Shown: one piece after another, positions 22,500-32,700 of the stretch
How positions within the stretch are numbered: position 1 is the stretch's first letter
Layout: every line of letters begins with the position of its first letter
Assembly: GCA_036874045.1 (NCBI GenBank)
Contig: JAZBRI010000003.1
Span: 5,158,501-5,222,500, forward strand
Length of the DNA stretch: 64,000 bases
Direction of reading: 5' to 3'
From: Cymodocea nodosa
Taxonomy: Eukaryota; Streptophyta; Magnoliopsida; Alismatales; Cymodoceaceae
Position numbers and translations under genes: made by a program
The notes under the pieces: model-generated
What the model saw: only the letters and a program-made list of their open reading frames with translations
What the model was told of the DNA's origin: nothing
The model's database searches: none

Positions 22500-25000
22500 T
22501 AAGGACAGTTAAAAATATATACTAGAAATGATGCACTATTCCATGGACTCCGACGATACCTCCATATTTAAAGACATAAATCAAGATTTTATTGCCTTGA
22601 TCCGTGTTAGTGACTTCAGACTTATACGTCTCTTGAATGGTTCTCAGAGGTCACAGTGAAATTGTAAGGGTCTGACGTAAATAGGTTAAGGTTGGAAGGG
22701 CATTTTGGTCATTTTCACGTACGGTTATGGAAAAGGGGGGAAATAATCAGATTTTTCGTTCTTCCGATCCTCAATCTCGGCGGGAGCTTTCGACGATGCG
22801 GCGGTTTCAGTGGGAACCTTTAGCACGTTCTTGGCAGGAGACCTGCGCGTAGTGGGTGAAGGTTTGTGTGTCTTTGCGGGTGCACTATGGCGGGTGGCGT
22901 GATGTCGAGCAACGAGCTCGGTGGAAACTGCGACAGGCAGGATTGTGAAGGAAAAAAAATAAGAAGAGAAGAGAAAAGAAAACAGAGGAGCAGCAACAAA
23001 GGGAAGAAGTTTTTTTGTTCGTTGAGATTTTCATTTCTATTGTTGTAAGTAATCGTCCTCCTTTTTCTTTTATCTTCCAAAATATGTATTTTTTATTGTT
23101 GATTGTCATGTATTGTCATGATTATGTCTGTGTTGAAGCTTAAAATGTCGATTATTGCTTAATATAGTTAATCATGCAATTATTAAGTTGCTTATTGTAT
23201 GTCACGGTAATTAATAGTGATGGTAGCCTAATTAGCAAGATTTGTAACCGTGAGGTGCTTGACTGCGTTAATCCCATATTTGTTAGTGGGCATGACATAA
23301 TGTTGATGATTATCTCCTAATAGTGTTGTTTATTGCAATCTATTTTGACTACGTGCATAATACAGCTGATTTATGCACTTTATGATATGTGACTACTATG
23401 TATTATATGGATGCCTAGTATTTTGGATTATTATGCAATAATGTGGATTGTGTAATTGTATTGACTAGTGGTCAACTTATCTTGTATGGTTATTAATGAA
23501 AGATGAATGAACTACATTAACTACAAAATCCAACTACAAAGACATAGTACCACATGATATTATATATATGATTGAGATAAGATATGTGTAGTCTATCTCA
23601 AGATAATTTGAGGTATCTAAAGTCTAAGTCACAAGATAATATGTGACTATTTGACTTATTGTAGGGGGGAGAATATGTAATTATACTTGATCTTATTATG
23701 TGAGAGAATATGTAGTAGTGTAGGAGAGAATATGTATTTGTAGCTAATTAAATAAATAAATGATGTATTTTTGGTCTAGTCTCCTTAATTTATTTTACAT
23801 AGACGATAAACTACTGATTTTGTTTCGTACCTTGTGCATATTAAGATTATAACTCTTCATGTGCAGTATTTTCTTACTTCACCTATTTTCTTTTCTAGTT
23901 GTGGATAGATTACCTACTTAACGCTAACTCACTTCGAAGTCATGCTAGTGTTTTTTGCAAGTTGCTAGACTTTGTTGTGAATGTGTAAATGAATGTATGC
24001 TTATAAATTTTATTATAAATATGAAATTGTGGCGGTTATATGAAAGCAAGACAAGAATTGTGATATTAGTAATTTCGTAGATTTTTCGAACGAACTAAAT
24101 TTACTCACTAAGGTTTCTACTGTTTTGAGTTGAGATTTATCTATTCTCGTTCATTTCGAAAAGGTTTAAATTTTTGTTAGTCTTTTGTTGTTAAATTCAA
24201 CTTCTTAGGAAATTCCACCTTGTAAAAATAAAGTAGGTGAGTTTTTTCACTTTTTTAATTTTTACGGCGTTTGTCGTGACCCCTCGTTTAAAGGTGTGAC
24301 AGAAATGCCTTACAAATAGATTAAATCCAATCCTAAATAAAATCATTGACGACTTACAAGAGTGCATTGTAACCTTTCGTTCTATTCACCCTGCTAGATT
24401 AGAAGGCATTAGTATTAACCTCAATTCTAAGAAAATCTTTGATAATCTGAAATGGGTAGGTTTATACTAGATAAGTTTTTGAATTTGGAGATAAATGTAT
24501 TTCTTGAATTAAAATGTGTATCTTTGCAACCAAATTCCCTATTTTCCTAAATAGATCACTAAAAGAATTCTTCATTTCATCTAATGGACCTAGAAAAGAT
24601 TATCCCTTCTCACCTTATTCTGGTCTCTTCTATCTTAGGTGGTACCAAAGGAGTTGTTACTACAATAGTTTTTAGTAGGTACCGAAGGAGTTGTTACTAC
24701 TATATGGCAGCAGCTCTTGTTGCCAAATGCCAAGAGTTACGTAGATAAATATGCACTAAAAATGAAATAAAATTCAATTAAAAGGAAAATATAAAAAATG
24801 AACTACACCAATTAGTCTTGAGCATGTGTGATGCATAGAATTTTATGAATTTTTTCTTGATGGTGATATAAAAACTTAAAGAAAACTACAAATATAACCA
24901 TCCTTAATCAATTAAACTTACGTAGTTATGTATCTGTGATATGTGAGTATACTTGAGTAAAATGAAACAAGAGATCATGCACGTGCCTCTAATAACTTCA
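22500..25000. other. Intergenic, unidentified, partly LTR-like
   Basis: 22690-23060 is GC-richer (GGCGGGAGCTTTCGACG and following) with two short overlapping frames on opposite strands. 23630-23760 repeats GGAGAGAATATGTA several times. The end near 24270-24305 (GTTTAAAGGTGTGACAG) looks like the edge of a solo LTR. I found no partner or target-site duplication and no protein domain. Confidence 0.3.
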
Positions 25001-25099
25001 TACTTTGGTAAAAATTTCTGCTATTTTTCAAGTATTCGTGCACATTATTTATTTTCCATCATTTACCACTGGTATAAAATATTTACCTTCCATCGTTTT

Positions 25100-25320
25100 C
25101 TTCGATGAGAATCCTTCAAAAAAGATACCCACCCTTGTTCCTCGTTGCCCTCGTTCTGGAAAAATCCTTTCGACGAAACCCTTGTTCCTCGTTGCCTAAA
25201 CAACTGTTTCTGATACAAGTGGCCAGGAAGCAAATGCACGAGTTCCTCGTCACCCTTTTTCTGAAGAATTCCTTTAGAATCCCTTCAACGGAACCCTCGT
25301 CCCTTGTCGCTTAAACAATG
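25100..25320. repeat. Diverged tandem duplication
   Basis: Two units share TTCTGGAAAAATCCTTT / TTCTGAAGAATTCCTTT, CGAAACCC / GGAACCC, CTCGTTGCCTAAACAA / CTTGTCGCTTAAACAA at about 25151-25204 and 25257-25318. No function assigned. Confidence 0.5.
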
Positions 25321-25799
25321 GTCATTGGCGAAAGCAGCAAAGAAGCAAACACATGAAAGCGAAGCTAGCGGCGACGAGCTCATCTCACATTGTATGGATT
25401 TTTTTTCTTCCTGTCGTGCAATTCTTAATGCTTGTTTCTATGGAAAAGAGTTTGATCGGCAACCTCCTCCTCACCAAGACCACCACCATCTTGAAACGTG
25501 AACTCCACACATGGTGTTTCCTACTTCACTAGGGATCGGATCGCAACGCCTCTATGCCTAAGCCATCGTTGGCTGGGTCCGCCGCTGCTTAACGTTGATG
25601 GAACATTTAATGGATGCTTGCTAAATCTAAGATTTGTAGACCAAAATGTGAAGGGGGCCTACGTAGATTCCAGTTCCAGAAATTGGATCCATCAAGCAAA
25701 TGATGGTTGAGGAGATCCTACAAGTTGGCTTTGTTAGTTGATTTTTTTCATTCTCTGGATTCTCTTCTGAAATCTTATTTTTCTCTTGTTTTGGCTTGC

Positions 25800-26580
25800 A
25801 TGTGACATTTCAAATATCTTCTGTCTCCAAACGTAATTGTATTAATTCTGTTATTGTTGAAAATGGTAAATATCTTATGATTACTTATGTTGGAAATTGT
25901 ATCATAAACAATTCTAAACTTTCGTTAAAAAATGTGTTAGTTGTTCCGTAAAGGAAGAAAAATTTAGTTTTTATTTCTGAATTAATATCTAATTATCTTT
26001 ATTCTGTTAAGTTCATTTGATAGTAATTGTTGCACGAAGGATCTCCAAAAAAAAAAAAGAAGCTGCTGGCAAGACATGACTTACATGCTCTAAATTACAA
26101 GAATTTGCCTAATGCCTTTTTCTCAAATTGTAATTAGAGGGTTGATGCTCAAACTTGACATAGAAGATTGACACATCCCAATGATAAGATATTATCTGCT
26201 CTTAAAAGGTAGAATTTAATTAGTTATGAAAATAAACAATTTCAGTTGATTGCAATAGATGCTTGATGAGTAAAAGTAGGAGGTTACTTTTTGAAGAATT
26301 TTAAATAAATCTAGTCAACCATTTGACAAAATTCATTGTGACTTATAGGGCAAGGCTCCTTTCAAATCAATAGTTTGCTTATTATGTTCTTTTTGTTGAT
26401 GATGCAACTAGTTACTTGTGGTTTGTTCCTTTGAAACATAAGCTTGATTTTCATAACATATGTGTTGCTTTCTATAAAATGGTTGAAACAATATTTAATA
26501 CTTGATTAAAGTTTTTCCAAAGTGATGGTAGCTTAGAATTCATCAATAGGAAAATGGAGTTCTTATTTAATTCTTTAATA
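25800..26580 (+). pseudogene. Copia protease-integrase fragment, degraded
   Basis: Plus-strand words in order: VIVENGKYLMITYVGNCI and LSLKNVLVVP (end of protease), KNLVFISELIS, then HRRLTHPNDKILSAL (zinc-binding HHCC start), IHCDL (first integrase Asp), YYVLFVDDATSYLWFVPLKH and FQSDGSLEFINRKM (second Asp). Stops and frameshifts occur throughout and RT is absent. It is a different copia lineage from the other elements in the window. Confidence 0.75.
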
Positions 26581-26979
26581 GGTATTATTATTTTTTTGAT
26601 ACAAAAGTAAGAAATTAAATCACAAGTATAAGTTTGAATACTTAAATTCACATTAATAATATATTAAATGTTTTTTGTCACTATTGAGATACATGTCCAG
26701 GATATTGTCTTAAAAAGTAAAACTTTTGTATGTAAACTTGTGGACTCCACAAAAACCTTGATTGTGTGTAGACTTGTTTAGAATGAAAAAGTACATAATA
26801 TTAACGGTTAAATGATGGTTAATTGCATAATATTTAGCTTATAATATGAGAATTAAACTATTATGTTATAATTGCACTGTTATAAGCTTTAATTAAAGAA
26901 TCTGCTTAATTTTGGAGAATTAATGTTAATTTAGTATATTTTTGAATTGTTGGTAAGTTGTAGGATGTGAAATCCTTAA

Positions 26980-27582
26980 GTATCCGAATTTTCTGATATT
27001 TCGGACAGTTATGTTTAACATACTGAACATGTATCAGATAGTTATGTTTAAATTACCAAACAGTTATGTTTTAAAAGAATATTTTATTATTTCCTGAAGT
27101 ACATGTATCGAAACCATAATGCATGACTTAAGTGAACTTTCGGTGAGTTATCTATAACTATCCGAAATTGCAGCTAGGTATCGGATAGTTATATGTGTAA
27201 CTCTCCGAAATTTCCTTTTATTTATAAAATAGTTGTGAACACGTGTCATGTTCTGGGAAAGTGACTTAAGTGGATTTTCGGTGAGTTATCTCTAACTATC
27301 CGAAATGCATTTGGGCATCGGATAGTTAGACCTGTAACTCTCCGAAATGTTTCTTTTATTATTAAATTACTGCTGACATGTGTTGAGATTTGGTAGATTT
27401 ACTTAAGTTATATACCGTTGAGTTATCTGTAACTATCCGAAATGCATCTTGGCATCAGACAGTTAAGTTTGTAAGTATCTGAAATGCACCTGAGCATCAG
27501 ATAGTTAAATTTATACACGTGTTTTATAGTTAAATCAACGAAGTAAGTCCGTGGAGTTACTTATCTGTAACTCCACGGACTA
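26980..27582 (+). repeat. Array of GAGTTA/TAACTC inverted repeats with CACGTG-like spacers
   Basis: Repeated units carry TTTCGGTGAGTTA...TAACTATCCGAAA (27138-27167) and TCGGATAGTTA...TAACTCTCCGAAA, separated by GACTTAAGT and CACGTGT words. The same words in the same order fill the LTRs of the 53.7-62.3 kb copia (minus strand), so this is a diverged relative of that LTR in the opposite orientation. It ends with a perfect 15 bp inverted repeat at 27546-27581. Confidence 0.8.
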
Positions 27583-28720
27583 TTTATTTTCTAATATGCC
27601 ACTGTAGTGGTTGCAGAAACAGGATAGTTGGAAGGAAAAACCACGATCGCACGTATCGCGTAGAGAGAAGAAATCATCGTCGTTGATATGAATGAAGGAA
27701 ATCCAACCGATCATTCAAGTAGAAGTAGTTACCACTGAAGAAATATAAAAGAAAAGAAGAAAAAGAAGTAAAGAGTGTGTGATCGATGAGTGTGGCCAGT
27801 GTGTGCAAAGGAGGATCAGCGTCGACAATTCTCTGAAGTACCACACCAACCATCATCACCACCACCATAATCATCAACCATCGGAGGTCTATGAGAATAC
27901 TTTCTTGATGTTGGATCGATTCCGAGCCAAACACAATGCTTGACAACCACTGTGAGGAGTGATCGCGTCGCGGGAAGGGAAGCTATTTTCACCAAATGCC
28001 GACTCATATCTCAGGAGATCGTAAAACTTTTAGCCTTGGTTTCGAGTTGATGCTTGTATGCTGAAGAGATCATTTTGCAATTCTGGACTTGCAATTTTAT
28101 AGGAAGAGGAGACAAAATTGTAAGTGGTTTAATTTTAAGTGGTATAATCGCATCGCATGTAGTGATGGAAGTATTTACTGTCAATTGAGATTACTTTACA
28201 TTTCACCTTTCGTACATTTCCATGTTCATATTAAAACAAAAATACCAAAAATAATTTATCTGTGTTTGTATTTTGTATTTGAGTGTTGTGTTGTTTGTAT
28301 TGTATCGTGATTAATGTTATCTTTGTCAGTGTTGTGATTGTTTTATGTTTGTTTTAGTTTTACAATTTACTGAAATTGGTTCGTTCAAAAGACTTAAAGA
28401 TTTTAATGGTTACTGTTTGAATTATCTGAATATTAGTATGCTTAATGATAAATCTCGTGTTTACTAACATTAAAGAGCTTAATTGATGTTATTTACAATC
28501 TATGGAACTGCCCAATGGTTGGCCGAATTTCTCTGTAAATAGCAGTATTAAATTGGAATGACAAGCTCATGGAGTTAACTTAAGTCCACGAGGTTAATCC
28601 GTTGATTTAGCCATAACTCAACGAATTTTGTCCGTTGAGTTAACTATAATTCAACAGAGAGTTTATTAAATATATAAATTTGATTGTTCAAAACGGAACA
28701 ATTCTCAATTCTTAAGCAAT
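27583..28720 (+). other. LTR-like downstream region, no gene
   Basis: GC-richer stretch to about 28010 (GATCGCACGTATCGCG...) then AT-rich DNA. At 28614-28642 there is another inverted repeat of the same type, TAACTCAACG...CGTTGAGTTA. Probably the rest of one long LTR (R/U5). Confidence 0.35.
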
Positions 28721-28970
28721 TCCCTATAAGATCGACCTGTACTTGCACACTAATACAGTAGACACTATGCACTTGTAGTTAAAATACAAATTGAAATTAA
28801 AATCTAATTTGTGTGAAAGGTTGTTTGTTTACTTCTAAAAAAAAGTAGAATAGGCATAAAGATAAATTAACTAAGTAAAAACAGAAGTTAACAAATACAA
28901 GTTTTTCTGGTACATTGCTGGAGATCTAAACAAGTTTTTTGGTGTCGTGCTAGGTAACCAAATAGGACTC
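28720..28970 (+). mobile_element. Athila-like (gypsy) LTR end and leader remnant
   Basis: AAGATCGACCTGTACTTGCA at 28728 and AGTTTTTTGGTGTCGTGCTA at 28934 resemble two leader words of plant Athila elements (GATCGACCTGTACTTGC, and GTTTTTGGCGCCGTTGCCGG before gag). Nothing coding follows. Based on remembered consensus only. Confidence 0.4.
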
Positions 28971-29526
28971 CTTACATTCATTTAAGTAGTTTTTTTCTTC
29001 AATAAATATTGGGTTAGAAAAGAAAAATGTTGATGGTTGCCTAAAGACATGGTGACAAATGTATAAAAATTATAAAAAGATCGCTAATCAAAGTGGTTAG
29101 AGATGAAACAACATACATGGTCATACAAGTATTTCTGATGAAATTTGAGAAAAATTTGTGAAAGTGATTTTAATTATTATGAAACATATATATTTCTATT
29201 AGTTTACGTGTAGTTGATATGCTACTTATTATATTTTTTCTCAATTTATAAAGTCATCCTAAATGTAGCACCTTGAAAGGAAAGTCTTATTCAACATATG
29301 AGTAATTAAAAATGATTTTTGAGATTAACATTACCAAAGGAGGAAAAAGCACAACCTATGGATTTGCAAACACCTTCATAATTTAAAAATTCTAAGAAAA
29401 AACACAATCTGGCTCGTCCTCATAAAATCATTTGAAAAAAAGGTAACTTTAGTTTAAGAGATAGAAGTAGACATGAGGAAATTTTTATAGGAATGTAATG
29501 AATGTAATAGAAGTAGAATATAGATT

Positions 29527-29724
29527 ATGGAACATATTGTCAAAGTTGAGAAAAAAAGAAATGAATTCTTAAGAATGCAACACAATGAATTGAGCATTAT
29601 TCCTTCATTGCTTGAACTGAATGGTTTAGATGAATATAACGTATATAATATAATAACATTATTAGAAAATCATCAGAAACAAAAAGTATTTTTAGGTCTA
29701 CTAAAAGAGATGAGACTCAATTAG
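29527..29724 (+). pseudogene. Myb/SANT-like ORF1 tail of a PIF/Harbinger element
   Basis: Reads IPSLLELNGLDEYNVYN and LLENHQKQKVFLGLLKEM. This matches the C-terminal module of plant Myb/SANT-like proteins encoded by PIF/Harbinger elements (short helical domain ending VFLALKPELR-like). The DNA-binding part upstream is not readable. It precedes the transposase remnant in the same orientation. Confidence 0.5.
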
Positions 29725-30029
29725 CTAAAACATAATCTTTCATAAACATTCTTGTTGTTATTATTGTTATGTATATTGTTGATATAATGATGTAATAGAT
29801 ATTGGTGTAGTACATTATTGTTTTGTTATGTCGTTGACATTGTTGTTATTGTGTGTGTAATATATTATGTTGTTTATGTGATGAAATAGTGAACTTTGTT
29901 ATAGAATGTTATGTGTGTTGTTTATGTGATGATGTAGTAGACATTGTTTTTATTCTTGTGATAGTGTATTGCCATTATTGTTATTATTATCTAATGTAAA
30001 TGCTCTTCTTTATTTCCTTTTTTTATAGG

Positions 30030-31300
30030 TTTTTTGGTTATTACAAATGAATGTATTAAGATTTTGATAGAGCTCATGAAAGAGGAAGAAGCATAATAAA
30101 AACAAGTACTCATATACTTGATAAAAGCTTGAAAATTTATGTCTATATTAGCAAATAGTATGAATTATATTACAAGAAGTACTTTGAGAATATATAGTAA
30201 AGAACAACAATATATAACTATATTATTAAATTCATCTTTGCCTAATCAAGTTTATGATTGTACAAAAATTTATCGAATAAGTTAACTTGTTTTCTTCTAG
30301 TTTTGTAATTTTTTGAGATATGGAGAAGTAGTGTAAGATAGTAGAAGTATAAGTGTAGAAGAAAAACTTGTAATATTTTAATTACAATTAGACAAAATCA
30401 ATGATATGGTGTAACTATTGAATAATTTTGTTAATTTGGTTATACAATCAATATATACTTCAACGAAATGTTAAATGTAATATTAAAAATAGGATATAAG
30501 TTATTGACCAAGTAAAAATCATCAACTCCATCATAGATTTGGAATGATTGTCACGTTTATCCTTACTTTAAGGTGAAATAATGTTATATTTAAATATGTT
30601 TTAAAATTAAGATAGATCACTATGTATGTACTTTTTCTTCTAAAATTGCATTAGAGTAGTTAATGGTACTTACGCCAAAACTATAATTTATGGCAAAAAT
30701 TATATGTTGGAAGAATAAAAAAAATGAATTATCATAAAATATATTAGCAATATATAATTTTAATATAGAAATCGTTTATGTCATTTGTAGAAGAGAAGAA
30801 TCGATAAGTGATACTCGTATTTTTCAAGATGCATTTTCTTCATGTAAAGCTTTCAAGGTTTCATCAAATTGATATAAAAATAATTGAAAATACTTATGAA
30901 TAGTAGAAATTATTGAATTAATTTTTCTAATATAATATTTAAAAAAATTATAAAAATTACAATTAAATATTACTTGTTAGATGTTGATTATCCCAATAGA
31001 TCAAAACTTATTACTTCTTGAAGTGTAGGATATCAATTGAATGATTATAATGTTAATAGACTTTTGATAAATACAATTGAAAATTTTAACCACAAATATT
31101 CATAATTAAGAATGGTAATCGAATGTATATTTAGAATAATCAAACATCATTTCTCAATTTTATAATATTATATGTCATTTACTTAAAACACAAGAGAAAA
31201 TTATTTTAACATTTTTTTAGTACACAATTTTATTCTTAAAATAAACAAAGTAAATTTACTTGAATACTTTTAAGAAGAATTATAAGAAATGACAATTTTT
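30030..31300 (+). pseudogene. PIF/Harbinger transposase remnant
   Basis: Discontinuous plus-strand words in the family order: YNFNIEIVYVICRREE, SDTRIFQDAFSSCKAF (DDE region SDSRILRDA), YYLLDVDYPNRSK (YYLVDAGYPN, with the catalytic Asp region), GYQLNDYNVNRLL, ENFNHKYS and MVIECIFRIIKHHFSIL (LRNVIERTFGVLK). Many stops, mainly from AT drift. Terminal inverted repeats not identified. Confidence 0.75.
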
Positions 31301-32537
31301 GAACAAGTTTTTTTAAAAGAAAAAATGTTTGCTATTACAAACAAGTTAAGAATATAGAAAATAGGTTATACAATACATAATAATATTATGAAATATATGT
31401 AAAAGAATAGAGATGTGTGAAATATAATTTTATGTTGTAACTATTGTGATTACAACTATTTTTTGTATTATCATTTAAATTTTGTTATTTTTTATTATGT
31501 AGACAAATACAAAAAATCTAAATTTATTATTTTCCATCATTTTTTATTCTACATTTAAATACATATATTTTAGATTCAATTATTTTTTATTTACAAATAT
31601 TTATATTTTCTATTAATTTTTATGATTTCTCTTTTCATTATTTTCTATAACTTTTTTTAATTTTCTTTTTGTTACTTTAATACGCATGCTCTTCGTGTTT
31701 CAAAGTGATTGCCAACAAAATCTTAACTCTTAATTGTCCTTATGGAAAATTTGAATGATATTTAAAGTTATAATTAGCGTGAACGAAGCATGTAAAAGAA
31801 ACTTTTTTTTTCTAAAATTTTGATTACAACAATGAATTTTCCACAACTGATTTAATTACCCTTTTATTTATGGTCTACTCTCCTACATTATTTAGTTATT
31901 TTTAACAACTTTATTTATTTACATTAATTTTCTCACAATTGATATTTAATTTTAAATTTATCATACCTTTTAGTTTAATTTCATACATACAAAAAAAAAG
32001 TGAAACAAAATCAAAATCAAAATGGAATTTAACAACTCATTATGAAATACAAATCATACGAAAATCAAATTTAAGTTTAACAGGTTATTATAAAATTTAA
32101 AAGTTCTGTAACTTAAAATGTTGATAATATACTTCTCATAAACAGATAATGTAAAATGTTAGTTTTCTTCTTTTTTCATTCTCTTTACCAAAATATATTA
32201 TAAAATTTATTTTCTATGTTTTTTTCTTATTTCATTTTTTTACATTCCGATTGGAAATGAATCTTCTAGAAAAATATTTGTGTAAATGTTCTTGGATTCT
32301 ATAAAATCAAAGAAATATAATATGGAGAAAAAGTAATCATATTGGTAGCAACTACGTTAGAATGGGAAATTTAAATAATTAGAAAAAGATTGAAAAATAA
32401 AATGAAAAAATGTATCGGATAATTCTTTTTTTTTTAAAATATTTTTCGAGAAATATTTAATAAAAACATTTATCTAAAAAAAAGCAAAATGGATGGGTAT
32501 TTTCGTCATATCATGAAGTAAAATCGTGAAAATCACA
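31301..32537. other. AT-rich spacer upstream of fibrillarin
   Basis: No ORF or recognisable repeat. Part may be the 3' end of the Harbinger element. Confidence 0.4.
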
Positions 32538-32700
32538 AAACCCTAGAAGAAAAACCCACGGGCTATAAACCCTAACAGAGTGCGCAAGCTCATCTTCTAT
32601 ATATACCGCACGAAGCCGCCGGCCACCCGGAGTTCCTCACATCTCTCCGTTGGTTCTACTCCGTCGATCCTAAGGAGAGAAGCAATAAATCCATACAGAT
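32538..32700 (+). promoter_or_regulatory. Fibrillarin core promoter and 5' UTR with telo-boxes
   Basis: Two telo-boxes AAACCCTA (32538-32545 and 32567-32574), typical of plant ribosomal-protein and nucleolar genes, precede a TATA box TATATATA (32598-32605). Transcription would start near 32630, giving a 5' UTR of about 70 bases. Matches the expected growth-linked regulation of a nucleolar protein gene. Confidence 0.75.

Noticed and set aside
22820-23109. Short ORFs on both strands around 22.9 kb
   Set aside because: No domain, low complexity at the ends, no splice or promoter support.
25498-25710. 70-codon ORF with PPLLNVDGTFNG that recalls LINE RNase H
   Set aside because: Only one short word matches and the rest is unrelated; too weak to call.
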